The translations under genes were made by a program, and so were the position numbers. A model generated the notes under the pieces. The model was not told where the DNA came from and did no database searches. It saw only the letters and a program-made list of their open reading frames with translations. This document shows, piece after piece, positions 10,876 to 22,119 of a stretch of DNA of 64,000 bases (its first letter is position 1; the number at the start of each line of letters is the position of its first letter). The stretch lies in NCBI GenBank assembly GCA_019915135.1, contig JAHLMK010000007.1:1054001-1118000 (forward strand). Reading direction: 5' to 3'. This DNA comes from Strobilurus pachycystidiatus (lineage: Eukaryota; Basidiomycota; Agaricomycetes; Agaricales; Physalacriaceae).

Positions 10876-11279
10876 GGCAGTGTGTTCGATACTGAGAAGA
10901 AAATGCAACAAGACCTTATATACCAGGGCCTTTGACCACAGGCGATACTTTGGAGCCGTCCATCACATGCATCACAGCTGTCAGTTCTCAGATGTAGGAG
11001 GGGTTCAAATAGCCGTTATCTTGGTGGGGCACAAGTCTGATGAACGCAAAAGTGTCAGTATAATGCAGGGCGATGGCGCCAAGACTCGTCGTCGTCCAAC
11101 TTGACATGGAAGCACATGCATCGCGATTCAGATGGATTCACAGAGTAGCATAGAGTGCAGGTAGAATACAGGGGGCGCAGCCAGAATGACTGTTGACAGA
11201 TAAGAGATTATAATCTAAGAGCGGAGAAGTTCAGTTTGCTGCCACTTTGGATACGCGAGGATACTTACAATACAACTAC
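10876..11279. other. Intergenic: defensin-like promoter and RPB5 3' flank
   Basis: Apart from the TATA box at 10916-10922 nothing distinctive is visible. No further coding frame can be supported. Confidence 0.4.
10916..10922 (-). promoter_or_regulatory. TATA box of the defensin-like gene
   Basis: TATATAA on the minus strand about 41-47 bp upstream of the start codon at 10875. The short distance implies a very short 5' leader. Confidence 0.5.
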
Positions 11280-12184
11280 TCAGAAACAAATGCGATAACT
11301 GGCGTATCGACCGCTGGTTTCACTGGGTCTAGTGATTTTTACAACTTGGCCCCTGCGAAGGCCGTAGTATCGAGCGACAGGGTCCGCCAGCTGAATTCGG
11401 GGTAACTGGGTTTCTTTGAGGCGGCTAGTGAGAATGATGATGAGTCCATATGTTTCAATATGACAGCCGACGACACGGACTATTTCTCCAAGAGGACTTT
11501 CTTCTGCTCAGGAGTGAGGACATCGTGCCGTGGCACCAGGGTGTGGTGAACGATGTTGACAAGTAGATCTGATTCCGAAAATTCCTCCAGACGGTACTGC
11601 GAGGCCATCTGAACAATGACCTGGACAGGCAGGCATCAGGCGCCGACTGTCAGAACATGATCTGACGTTGACTTACTTTGCGCGCCGAGGGAGTCATATT
11701 GCCAGGAAAGACGATAACGCCGCGTTGGATCGCCTTTTCGTCGAGGATGCTCAGCATTCTGATGAACGACTCTGGTCAGACTCGGCTGGGCCTGGGTGCA
11801 GTCCGGGCACGCACTTTCGCATAGTTTTGACGCCGACGCTCTTTTCGTCAGAAAAGAAAACGAATATCTGCTCCGAAGGGTTTAACACCGAATTTGTGTA
11901 GAAATTGAGGGCGCTTCGGCTGCGTGCTGGGTAAATCAGGAAAGCAGGCGCAGCAGAGGGGAGATGCGCACTCCAGGGAACCCGACTGCGAGACATAGTT
12001 GTGGCGGAACTGGTTGAGGTCCATGAGCAGCTCGTCGTCGGACACCTGGAAGCCCTGCGATGCGCGTATCAGTGTCGCCGCCGCCGCCGCCGTCGGGAAA
12101 AGGAGCGCTGACCCTGTCCTTGACGAGCTCGTGGATGGTGCGGTTGACCTTCCACAGCTTTGCGACGTCCTCGCCTTCGCTCAT
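11280..12184 (-). CDS. RPB5: RPB5, shared subunit RPABC1 of RNA polymerases I, II and III
   Basis: Common subunit of all three nuclear RNA polymerases, placed at the DNA entry side. Six exons read through in phase from the ATG at 12184. The N-terminal jaw domain has [40 protein letters not shown] and [18 protein letters not shown]. The conserved C-terminal assembly domain has [40 protein letters not shown] and [20 protein letters not shown] at the end. Total about 215-220 aa, normal for the family. It shares a 51-bp upstream gap with SWD2. Confidence 0.95.
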
Positions 12185-12235
12185 GATGGGCAGGTTCCAA
12201 AAAATTCAAACTCCGATCTGCCTCCTGCTCTCATC
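12185..12235. promoter_or_regulatory. 51-bp divergent promoter between RPB5 and SWD2
   Basis: Only 51 bp separate the two start codons, so transcription starts may lie inside the opposite gene or both leaders must be extremely short. Contains an A-rich core (caaaaaattcaaa) but no TATA box. Confidence 0.5.
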
Positions 12236-13616
12236 ATGCCGCCGCCACAAGCCAGCACAAGCAGCGCGCCTGCGCCCCAGGCTACCGTGCCTCTCACCAA
12301 CGCCCTCATGGTGCGCCCAGCATGCTGCCCTGCGCATAGCTCAGAATGATAATAAACACCCGTTGACCAGGCAAAATTCAAACCAGCGCGGATACACAAG
12401 CAGATCATCGAGGCTGTTCCGCCGCCAGCCAGCGGCGCCGCCTCTCGCGCTGCGCCACAAGGGCCGCGGCATGTAACGGGCATCTCGTTTGACGACCGAG
12501 GCGACCAGGTCATCACAGCAGGAGAGGACGAGACATTCCGCCTCTGGAGCTGCAAGAATGGCAGGTAAGCGCGCCCCGGTGTTGTATGTCCAGCTCACCC
12601 ACAGCCGCAGGTCGCTCAAGACGCTCTTCTCGAAAAAGTACGGCGTCGACATTCCCCGCTTCACGCACAAAAACACCGCGATCATACACGCCTCCACCAA
12701 GGAGGACGACACCATTCGCTATCACTCCTTGCACGACAACAAATATCTGCAGTACTTCAAGGGCCACAAAGCGCGCGTCATCTCGCTCGAAATGTCCCCA
12801 GTCGACGACGGCTTCATGTCTGGCTCTCTTGACAAGACTGTACGGCTCTGGGATCTGCGCAGCCCGTCCTGTCGCGGCCTCCTCCCGCTGCCCGCCGCGC
12901 CAATCATCGCATACGACTACACCGGGCTGGTATTCGCAGTGGGCGTCAACATCTACTCCCGCATACTGCTGTACGATATGGCGAATTATGATAAAGCACC
13001 ATTCCTTACTATTGCGCTTGAAGATGAGAGCCTGAAACTCGTATCGTACCCTCCACGTCCAATATTCATGACATCAATGTCCTTTTCCACCAACGGAAAG
13101 CTGCTGCTTGTGGGCTGCTCTGGTGACGCCCACTACGTTCTCGACGCTTTCGAGGGCCACGTTCTGGCAAAACTGCAAGGCCACATGGGCCTGGAGAGGC
13201 GGTCGACCACCACACAGCCGAGCATAGAGCCCTCAAAGGGTTGCAGTGGTGAGGAGGTCAGCTGGACTCCGGATAGCAAATTCGTCGTCAGTGGCAGTCT
13301 GGATGGCAAAATCCACATCTGGGATGTCTCCAAGTTGGCTCCGCGGAGCGGGCCTATCGACAATCGCGTGCAGATTCCTGTTCTTCGTCCGATCGCCTCT
13401 CTGGACGGCCATCCAGGCCCCTCGCGTTGCGTGCAGTTTAACCCTCGCTTCGCCATGATGTGCTCTGCCGGGGCCGAGTTGGTACGTCTCTCCAGGTAAA
13501 CCGAAAATATGTGGACTGATTATCCGATTCCGCAGGCATTCTGGCTCCCTGACACTTCCCCCGATGTTGAGGACATTGCAAGAGAGATGTTGAAGAGAAA
13601 AGGTCATCCTACGTAG
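12236..13616 (+). CDS. SWD2: SWD2/WDR82-like WD40 protein
   Basis: WD40 beta-propeller adaptor of the Set1/COMPASS histone H3K4 methyltransferase, also linked to 3'-end processing of transcripts. Four exons: a short first exon from the ATG at 12236, then exons with introns at about 12311-12370, 12565-12608 and 13481-13535, ending at 13616. Propeller strands are evident: GDQVITAGEDETFRLWSC, DDGFMSGSLDKTVRLWDL, MSFSTNGKLLLVGCSGDAHY and SKFVVSGSLDGKIHIWDV. The C terminus AFWLPD...EVMLKRK-type tail is present as EDIAREMLKRK. Length about 400 aa is slightly above yeast Swd2 because of an Ala/Pro-rich N terminus. Divergent from RPB5. Confidence 0.88.
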
Positions 13617-14051
13617 AGATCTCGGTTTGAAGTCTGTTTTTGAAGTATCTTGATTTCCTTTCTCATCGCATTCTAAATTAAGTCCCGAGGAGATCTATCC
13701 TTCCCATGGTATCCCGGGCAAGCAGTGCACGCCCGCTGGTTCGAGTCGGGATGTACAAACCCAAAACCTTTAATACACTGGCAGCTCCACGAGTCTCGTC
13801 CAGGAGCAGTACTGTACATGCCCACGGGGCCATCAAGTAGATCATCGCTTTACTGTGGTCGGACGCTATTCTTCCAGCTCCATTTCGTTTGGGCTCATGA
13901 CATGCCTAATTTTGAATTATGTGGCGGCTACCTTTTTTCATGTCTCTACGCGCGACCTACTAACGTCAATATCGCTTGTGAATGACACAGTCATGTGGGA
14001 GCACCTAAGTTCGTTTTGCGTTCATTTTGGAAAGGTTCAAAGGTCGAGTTG
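13617..14051. other. Intergenic, no gene seen
   Basis: 3' flanks of SWD2 and of the MPDU1-like gene (convergent). A tRNA-like string near 13738 was examined and rejected. Confidence 0.4.
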
Positions 14052-14821
14052 CTAGTCAAAATTTTCTTTATGGGTTAAGCGCAATGTATTGGAGGCAAGG
14101 GGCCACAATTGTCTCGGAGCGGACAATGAGCGTCTTATTGCGACCAGGAGCGATGTCCGAGAAAATCCGACTTCTTGCATCGTTGCGAACAGTCGCGCCA
14201 GACATCCAGCGAACTGCGACCCCACGGCAAATGCAGATAATTGCCCTGTTGAGGGAGCGCGATGGTTCTTTCGTATCTGAGTAGTTTTGATACAACCAAA
14301 AGTGGGAGTGTGGACAGTTGGAGGAAGGAGAGTATACTGTATGGGACGATGTTGAGTAGGAAGGTGATGACGCATATTGCGAGCACGGTGTACGCGAGTT
14401 GATCACGCGGTCGAGAGGAGTAAGAGACAATAAGGAAGGTGATGAAGGCGTTTTGGATGGTGAGGAAGAGATTCTCTCCGTAGGTGGAGAAGGGGAACGC
14501 GCTGCGAAAGGAGTAGAAGAGGTTTATGGCGTAGGCGAGTGTCTCAAAGGAGAAGGCCGTGAGAGATAGACCGCGGGCAGAGCGTCCTTTCAATACTACA
14601 GAGCCATAAGAGTCTGGACGAAGGATAGAGAAACGAAACTCACTGAGATAGACCTGAGGTACTTTCACTATGGAACCGCCTACAACAATGCCTATGCCAA
14701 GGCCCTTCGACAGCGCATATTTGAGACACTTTACGTCGGTGATTGCAAGGTTCTCAACCAGCGATACATAGCATTCCTGGACAATATAAACGTCAACAAC
14801 GAAGCACCGAGGAAAGGACAT
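14052..14821 (-). CDS. MPDU1-like dolichol-phosphate-mannose utilisation protein, frame broken once
   Basis: Multi-pass ER membrane protein of the MPDU1/Lec35 family (PQ-loop fold), needed for use of dolichol-linked mannose and glucose in glycosylation. Start at 14821 (MSFPRCFVVDVYIVQECY). Family signatures are YALSKGLGIGIVVGGSIVKV, PQVYL joined by a 48-nt intron to ILKGRSARGLSLTAFSFE, and FPFSTYGENLFLTIQNAFI. After LQLSTLPLLVVSKL the expected PQIRKNHRAPSTGQLSAF continues in the next frame, at about 14279-14290, with no room for an intron: a one-base deletion or a sequencing error. Beyond FAGCLARLFATMQEVG (about 14170) the usual last membrane segment is not recognisable. It may be a pseudogene, or the assembly may be faulty here. 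Confidence 0.7.
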
Positions 14822-15276
14822 TGTGTTGTACTTCACCGACGATTGAGGTGCCCAAGTCTTTGATGAACCAAGGGAGGTTCCTCGTGATTGTTGTCATTTC
14901 GAGACTTCAAGACTCTTTTATTCCTGAGGTCAATCCATAATGTGTGCTGGTGGTGTACGCCAGACACGTCTTCCCTGTCAATCGGCTGGTCGGACCGAAT
15001 GACAGGCAGACACTTCTCCAGAAAAGGCAAGAGGCCCAGCAGAGCCAAACATGGCCCACGCCCACGTGTTGCAACTTGTTCTCAATCGCCATTGTTCGCC
15101 AGAACTGTCCACAACGCGCTACCCTTTCTGACTCACAACAAAGGACTGATAAAATGGCCCTCATTGCACTGTCACATGATCAACTGCTGCTTGCTTTCAA
15201 CCACATCCTACACCAACTTTGCTCCGACTTCCCGTCGTCTATCCCACCCAATCCACACCCTGTTCTCCACTGCACA
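14822..15276. other. Divergent intergenic region, MPDU1-like and FunK1 genes
   Basis: Promoter region for two divergent genes. An open frame upstream of 15277 continues in the kinase frame and includes an ATG at about 15154, so the kinase could start earlier. Confidence 0.4.
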
Positions 15277-18066
15277 ATGTCGGACTCTACCTCCAACGAT
15301 CCTTGTGGCTCTGATACCACCGAGGTACTCACATCTCCCGACAACGATTCCGCGCGACCCACAATTCGACCCCGACCTCCCCACACGCCCAATCCCGCAC
15401 TCACCAAGCACCTTTTGGACCAAGCGGTCAACTCCACTCCTTTCAGCCAAGGCTCCGCTGCCCGCTCGCGCTTTAACGACGATGTTGTTAAAAACGTGCC
15501 ATACGTCCGCAACGATTATGACGAATATCTCGAACGCGACTTGAAGCGTTACGGCGTCTTCGTTGACATCGAGGACTTCATGGTGACAGTCCTTCATCTT
15601 CCGAAGGACTGGCGAGCTGTCTACCAGACGGCAATTACCCGTGTCGTCCAAGATAGCAGCTTCAAGGAGAAGCTGGAGGCTTACCTTAAGCTTTGTGGGC
15701 AAGGCACCCTCAAGGAGCAGGCGCTGTACGAACCTCTCGCGGAGTTGAACAACATCGTACTGGATATCATTGACAACGACAAAAGCATCGAATTGGGCGA
15801 TCGACTTCGTTTCTACAGGAACGACCCCAAGAGGCTCGTCGGCGGTTTATTCAACGTCAACGGCCTTAGCCCCGACCTCGTACACGTTTTTGAGAGCTTG
15901 CTCAAGGGATCTCTGGACTACCATCACCATCTGAAGGCGGTGAAAGGAGAGGACGATTCGCTCCTTAAATTTGGATTTGCATGGATCATGGCCCCCCACC
16001 TGCTCGAGGTCAAACACACGGGCAAAGCGCTTTACGATGGACAGGAATCCCCACGTATCTTGCGCAATGGTGAGTAACTCGTCTTTGTAGGTTGTTGACT
16101 AGACTTCTGACCAGTTCCCATAGGTAAAGATCCGAAAGACACTCATCGCCCCCCAACCCTACCCACATCGTCCAAAGGACGGTGTGAATTTGGTCCTTCA
16201 AAGAAAAGAAAGGCAGATGGCACTCTTTCCTCTTCATCGTCCAAACGATCTCGCTCGACTCCGAGTACAAGTGTGCCTGTCGATGGCAACCCTTCGCTCC
16301 CCGCAATTTCTGAGAACAAGGAAGCGTCGTCACTGCCACAGACAGTGGTCACCCCCCGACTACAGACAGCTCGTTATGCTTCTGAGCAGCTTTCCGTTCC
16401 CGCTATGCGTTCCGACTGCACGATGACGTTGGTTGACCGCGAACGCATACAACTCCAACATTACAACCACAGCACCATCTTGATTTCCAACGCCATATCT
16501 CTCAACGAAAAGGCCGACATCGAAAAATATGTCGGTCTTTTGCTCGGCTTCCAGCTTCTCACATTGCGCCAGCGAGGTGTTCTCGACATCATCAACCACA
16601 ACGCCGAGTTTCTTAAAACCTTTGACCGCTACACAAAACAGACGAACTGTGTACCTGGGAAGCCCCTTACCGGAGGGGACCATGATGCTGTTTTCTGTGG
16701 CATGACCCTCACGTTGAACCGACAGAACCCTGGCAAAGAATTCGACGTTACTCTAGGGCGCATCATCTCCCGGGAGCCGGGCATCATTGGGCGCTCGACG
16801 GCTACGCTTCACGCGACGTCCAGCAATTGGCCCGACAAATGGCTGGTCATCAAAGTCAGCTGGCCAGGCGAGGAACGCACATCCGAGCAGCAGCTTCTCC
16901 AGGCAGCTATTGCAGAAGCCGAGGCGGAGGCTAAATCCGGCGAACGCCACTGGGTTTTGGATCACCTGCCCAATCTCCTTCACTCAGAGGACCACTTTCC
17001 TGATAAAGACTCGACGGTGGGACGCGTGGCGGAACTCATCCTCAATGCGACCTTTGTCGACGGACGAAAATACACCTACGAGAGGCGTCCTCTTCGTATC
17101 ACTGTCCAAGAACTGTTGTTCCCGATCCAAAGCCTTCCGACAGGTAAGGAAGTCGCTCAAGTGGTTTTGGATGTCATGCAATGTGCGTTGTGTCAGCCTG
17201 TTGTGTAGTCCCTGTTCTGACCATTCAATTCCACAGGTCACAAATGGCTGTATGATATCCCTGAAATTCTCCACCGAGATATCAGCCTGAGCAACATCAT
17301 GTACCGCTACGATAAACACAATCGCCTATGCGGCGTCCTGAACGACTTCGACTTGTCGTCGTTCCGCAAAGATCTCGAACTGGGAGCGTCGATCACTTCA
17401 CTCCAGCGCACTGGGACTCCTCCATTCATGGCGGCAGATCTCTTGAGCCCACCTCAAGAGCGTGTCCGACTTCCCAAACACGTTTACCGCTACGACTTGG
17501 AGTCCTTTTTCTTCGTCATATTCGTCATGTCGTACCGGTTCTTTCTCGCCAAGGACACCGAGCCCAATCTTGCCCCCACAAAGAAACTCGACACCGATCA
17601 GACCCCTCCTAGCTTTCCCGGCCGTTTCCTTCAGAGAAAGGAGTGTCCTATCGTTAACATGGATGCGTGGTTCGACCATTCCAAGACGTGGAACGAGATT
17701 GGGGACCTCAAGATAGCATTCTTCAACAAAAGACCTAACTTCCAAGCCGTGTCGCCGGGCTTCGAGCTGTTTGGTCCTTGGTTGAAGAAGATGTACAAGA
17801 TGCTCGCAGATGGATATACAGCTCGGACAAAATACGAGGATGAAATTGACGATGATGCAGCGCGACCAGGAACGGCGAAGTACAGCAAGCACATGCTTGA
17901 TTTCTATGGCGGGAAACCGCCAGCGCAAATGGCGCCCGCGCCCGCACCTCCGCCCGCCTTTGATATCACTACTCTAGGCGGGCACGTCGAGTACGCTCAG
18001 TTTCTCTATGGGGGTGTCGAAATTGCCGCAGATCATGACCTTCGCTTGCGGTCTGTAGCAATGTAA
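15277..18066 (+). CDS. FunK1-type fungal protein kinase
   Basis: Large soluble protein of the fungal-specific FunK1 kinase family, 893 aa in three exons (15277-16069, 16124-17182, 17237-18066). The N-terminal third is the family's helical extension (KYVGLLLGFQLLTLRQRGV before the kinase fold). A Lys/Ser-rich, probably nuclear stretch with SKKRKADG and SKRSRS follows the first intron. The kinase core shows the catalytic loop HRDISLSNIMYRY, the metal-binding NDFDLSSF in place of DFG, and activation-segment GTPPFMAADLL. The C terminus is Ala/Pro-rich. Start chosen at MSDSTSND; an upstream in-frame ATG near 15154 is possible. FunK1 kinases are multiplied in Agaricomycetes, but their substrates are largely unknown. 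Confidence 0.9.
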
Positions 18067-19476
18067 CAGTAGAACAAGGGACATTGTTTGTACTATTACA
18101 AGGACTGTGGTAGTTTAGGTTACTTAGCTTGTATTATAAATTTGCACTACGCTGTATATAGTATGTGTTACGTTGTGAAGATCGTGGCCAATGTGGAAAT
18201 GTTTTGCGAATGGAGAATGCAAAAAAGCATCAGGAGTCCGAGGAGCAGGAAACTAGCGCCCGGTCCGATTGCCGGATCTTACCCTCGCACCTCAGTCTGC
18301 TTTAGCGTATCTGGCAAAGAACGCCCGCGATATCCGGGCAACTCATAGTCCGAATGACCTGGGCGGTCTAACAAATGATGTCGGTGATTCTACTACGCGT
18401 CAATCAGCCTTTTACCCTATCTGCTCTTCGCGTCTGTGCTCGACAAGCACACACCGGCGGCCGGGCACTACTTCCTGCGCCACCCAGATTGGAAGCGCTA
18501 TCGACGCCGACGGACAATTCGGATGCACGCTCCTGGATATCGGCATTCAAGAATGCCTCAATCCCCAAAGCTCTGGTAGAGATGTCCTTTTCCCGGAGCT
18601 CTGGACCTGGTGGTCAGGTGTGCGGTTTTCGCGGCGTGGTATAGATGTCTGGTTCTCATATCGTTCCGGCCGTAGAATGTGAACAAGGTGAACACGAAGG
18701 CGACGCTTCGGTGTGAGCTCGCGTCGGACTGGATACCGCTTTGGGCGAAACCCACTTTGAAGAAATCGGCAAGTCCAGTCTAGATTTTGTGTGGTCTTGG
18801 TACTAATTCGTTGTATACAGCCCTTCTATGTGTCTTCCTCTCAGTCTATCATGATAACCTCGACTGTTTTCCGTTCTCAGCCTCAGAATATCGACGATTG
18901 TTTGAGCAAGGTGAGAAGCATCCTCATCTCTTCTCTCCGAGATGTGAATACCGCCTTCCAGCTACATAGTCTTGTACTGACGGCAGCATCTGACTCGGTG
19001 AGAAATGAGACGTCGGAAGAAACTAAGAAACGCGTCGCTGGACACGAAAAGGCCGCTCGGGAGCAACGCAGGAAGGAGAAGGTGTATCAAAGTGCCAAGA
19101 GACAGTCTCGTTCAGGCAAGTTTGACTTTTGTGAGTGGAGTCCTTTTGGGAAGCAGTATTCTTGAACTTGAGAAATTGCAGAATGATACTGGGCCTCATG
19201 TTGGAACGAAGATCTATGAGAATTCAGCATTCAGATGTTCCAATTCTGCGCAATTGCGCCACAGGTTTTAGCAGATGTGTATACAGTGTATGATATGTTC
19301 GACAGTTGGGCCTCGGCTCAATATGATGATGTGAAATTACCCAAATGACATTGCGAGGCAGGCGCAAAACAGGCATAAACACTGATCGAAGCTGTCTCTG
19401 TGCCACCAGCAGTCCTGTTAGGTCGCGGCCATTCTTCGTCGAATTCACCTTCACTCAGCTCGTTTGACAAGTCGGA
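18067..19476. other. Long intergenic stretch, mostly unassigned
   Basis: About 1.4 kb between the FunK1 kinase and RAS1. Apart from a weak open frame at 18851-19165, nothing recognisable. RAS1 promoter elements must lie at the right end. Confidence 0.4.
18851..19165 (+). CDS. Possible small gene or gene remnant, unrecognised
   Basis: A 105-codon frame starting MITSTVFRSQPQNIDD with a charged, probably helical end (EETKKRVAGHEKAAREQRR). It resembles no family I can name. A GCAAGT sequence near 19116 and an AG near 19182 could form an intron extending it. It may equally be a relic of a decayed gene. Confidence 0.2.
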   Translation: MITSTVFRSQPQNIDDCLSKVRSILISSLRDVNTAFQLHSLVLTAASDSVRNETSEETKKRVAGHEKAAREQRRKEKVYQSAKRQSRSGKFDFCEWSPFGKQYS

Positions 19477-20504
19477 ATGGCAGCCAGGGTGTGTCATGCT
19501 CGCCCAGCAGCAAATGTCGACTTAACCGCCCGTGCAGGCCCAATTCTTGAGGGAATACAAGCTCGTCGTTGTCGGCGGTGGTGGTGCGTCTTGCCTCGCC
19601 CTGAGCCCCGTCTCGTGTTCTCAAGCCTGCCTGTAGGTGTCGGAAAGTCCGCCTTGACGATACAGTTCATTCAAAGTCATTTCGTGGACGAGTATGACCC
19701 CACAATCGAGGGTGCGTGCATTCTACAGCCATTTTTGCCTCACTCAGGGTCGCCTTTGCCACTCGCAGACTCTTACCGGAAGCAGTGTGTGATTGACGAG
19801 GAGGTCGCGCTTCTGGACGTGCTAGACACGGCCGGACAGGAAGAATATGGGTGCGTTATCTGTTTCGCACTGCCTGTCCATCGAGCACTTTACGCTCTTG
19901 CCATCATCACGTAACCCTGTCATAGTCCCTGACCAATTCCTCTCTCACAGCGCCATGCGGGAGCAGTACATGCGCACAGGAGAGGGCTTCCTTCTCGTAT
20001 ACTCCATCACTTCCCGCAATTCCTTCGAAGAAATCAGCACCTTTCACCAGCAGATCCTCCGTGTCAAGGATCAGGACACATTTCCCGTCATCGTCGTTGC
20101 CAACAAGTGTGACCTGGAGTACGAACGACAAGTCGGCATGAATGGTACGTTCATACTGTATGTCAGGCGCGGCACACCCTGACTTACCCGTCTTCTGTCT
20201 GCAGAGGGACGCGATTTGGCTAAGCATTTCGGATGCAAATTCATCGAAACTTCGGCGAAGCAACGCATCAACGTTGATGAGGCTTTCAGTAATCTCGTCC
20301 GTGAAATCAGGAAATATAACAAGGTATGGCCCAAGTTTGCCCTCAAATATGTGTGGCGCTGATCCTGTGACGGAAAACGTTCAGGAGCAGCAAACTGGTA
20401 GACCGATGGCGTCCGGCCCGGGCGGAGCCACGCCTGGCCAATACGCCGGAAAGGAGTCTGAGGAAGGAACGTCTGGCTGCTGTGGCGGCTGCGTTGTCCT
20501 ATAA
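19477..20504 (+). CDS. RAS1: Ras small GTPase (RAS1)
   Basis: Membrane-anchored GTPase switch controlling growth and mating signalling, about 214 aa, seven exons. The first codons MAAR are joined by a 45-nt intron to [17 protein letters not shown]-box motifs are complete: P-loop GGGGVGKS (split by an intron), effector loop [23 protein letters not shown] with the catalytic Gln, NKCD and ETSAK. The hypervariable tail ends [10 protein letters not shown]: a CaaX box with two upstream Cys suited to palmitoylation. The terminal Leu favours geranylgeranylation by GGTase I (general CaaX rule). The codons that match the classic activating positions 12, 13 and 61 are Gly, Gly and Gln, so the sequence is wild type. 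Confidence 0.95.
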
Positions 20505-20939
20505 GCAGTCTTCGCCAATGTATTGCATTACTTACATCGCATCTTTTCTTTCATATGTTCTTCGTCTTGTTTCTTTCTTGGTTCTGCTATCATATCCCCC
20601 CTTTGGAACTCGCATCCGAGACTGCAAGGCTCCCTCCAACTGTGCTACCAATAGTTATCCAGTCCTGACGAGTATTTAACATCATCCCTACATAGATTAC
20701 GATTCATGACTTTTCCTTTGTCCATATACTTGAATATTCTCTACCTCTCTTTACAGGTTTTGCATACAAATACAATTTTTTTTTGTTCGGAGTATCATTT
20801 CCATACAAAGCGCTTCGGTAAATGGTCAAGGAACATAGACGGTAAAAGATCAGAAAGCAATGCGGTCATCTCAGTCTGCACGCTGACAGGCTGCCAGAAC
20901 TAGGAAAGGATAACTAGAAACCGATAGGATGACCTACCC
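20505..20939. other. Intergenic between convergent RAS1 and CIA30 genes
   Basis: AT-rich 3' flank with a T-run near 20775-20783. No gene seen. Confidence 0.4.
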
Positions 20940-21871
20940 TCACGGTAAATCCTCCCATTTCACGTCTCCTGCCTTTTCCTTCAACGCATCCGTTACTGAA
21001 GGGTGGTCAGCGCCGTCTTACACGGGAGGGAAGCTGACGCGGCACACACCTGGATGATCAATGTCTTCCTCGTTGACGATCCGAATGGAGTCAATGCCGA
21101 GCTCATACTTGCCCGAGACATTGCTATGGCCGCCCAAAAGTGAGATATTGACACTGCGGAGCTTTCTGCTCGACATCTTCTCTCTGGTCTGGGCAATTTG
21201 GCCGTGATTCGTGCGGACAAAGTTGGAAAAGGGTATATACACGTCCTCCCATCCGCCGTCGTCGCGTCTGAAGAAGAGGCGGTGCTGCCAGAGGTCCGCT
21301 TGGATGTAGCTCTCTGTGCGGAGATTGACGAAATAGGCGTTGTGCGTGGTGGGGTCGCCGCCCGCGCGGACACGGAGTGCTAGGTAGTCGTGGTTCGACA
21401 AGTCTTGCGTCTGTTCGCCCCAAAGCGTTGGCGCTTTCTGCACAAGATTAGTTGAACGATGTCCGCAGGGTACAGATGGCACCCACCTTGCTCTGAATGG
21501 CAGCGTATCCACCGCGGACCTTGCCCTCTTTGCTCGGCTGCACGCGGAGGCTCATGTCGCCAAAGAACATGCCAGTCGCCGGCTTTCCATTGCTCGCGTT
21601 GTTTTCTTGCGACTCGTCGAGCACAAAGTTGACAGTCGACGTGCCTCCAATGTCCGCGTCGCACCCAGTGACGAATTGCCGGACACCATCGATGTCGTTG
21701 AAGCTGTATATCGTCCGCGGTGCTCGGGATGCCGGCGACGACCCCGTCATGTGTACGACTGCTTTCCCGTCAGAACAGCGAGGACTTTTGCTTCGGAAAC
21801 CCACCATCGTAGACGCCCTGCCGTAGAATATTGCCCGTCCGAGTCCAGTACTTAGCCCAATGTTGTTGCAT
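20940..21871 (-). CDS. CIA30/NDUFAF1-like mitochondrial complex I assembly factor
   Basis: Protein of the CIA30 domain family, which helps assemble respiratory complex I in mitochondria; roughly 250 aa. Start at 21871 (MQQHWAKYWTRTGNILRQG). The domain is carried by YSFNDIDGVRQFVTGCDADI, GGTSTVNFVLDE, TGMFFGDMSLRVQPS, RGGYAAIQSK joined to KAPTLWGE, and DLWQHRLFFRRDDGGWEDV with YIPFSNFVRTNHGQ. The last exon after a GT-AG intron gives VTDALKEKAGDVKWEDLP then stop at 20940. The acceptor of the first intron is uncertain by a few codons. No strong presequence is obvious in the short N terminus. Confidence 0.85.
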
Positions 21872-22119
21872 GGTCGTTCATAATCAAGTTGCGAGACTGT
21901 GACATCACCGATGAAGTGCTTCCGAAAATCAGAGACCGAATAAATCCGTCTGCATTTGGGTTGTCCAGCCCAAGCAAGTCAGTAAGTACTGATAATACAA
22001 GTGTCCGTGGCAAGCGCGACCTCGACATGTAGAAGTTGTGTGTGCACCAGGCAGAAAGAATTATTTACAGCTAGGTAAAATAATGTCACAACTTCCAGAG
22101 TAACATGTTGTACAGAAAC

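Noticed and set aside
13725..13760. tRNA-like B-box string ggttcgagtc
   Set aside because: The flanks do not form a T-stem and no acceptor, D or anticodon arms could be folded around it.
14888..15276. Open frames upstream of the FunK1 kinase as a separate gene
   Set aside because: Low-quality composition, no domain, and they overlap the probable promoter and leader.
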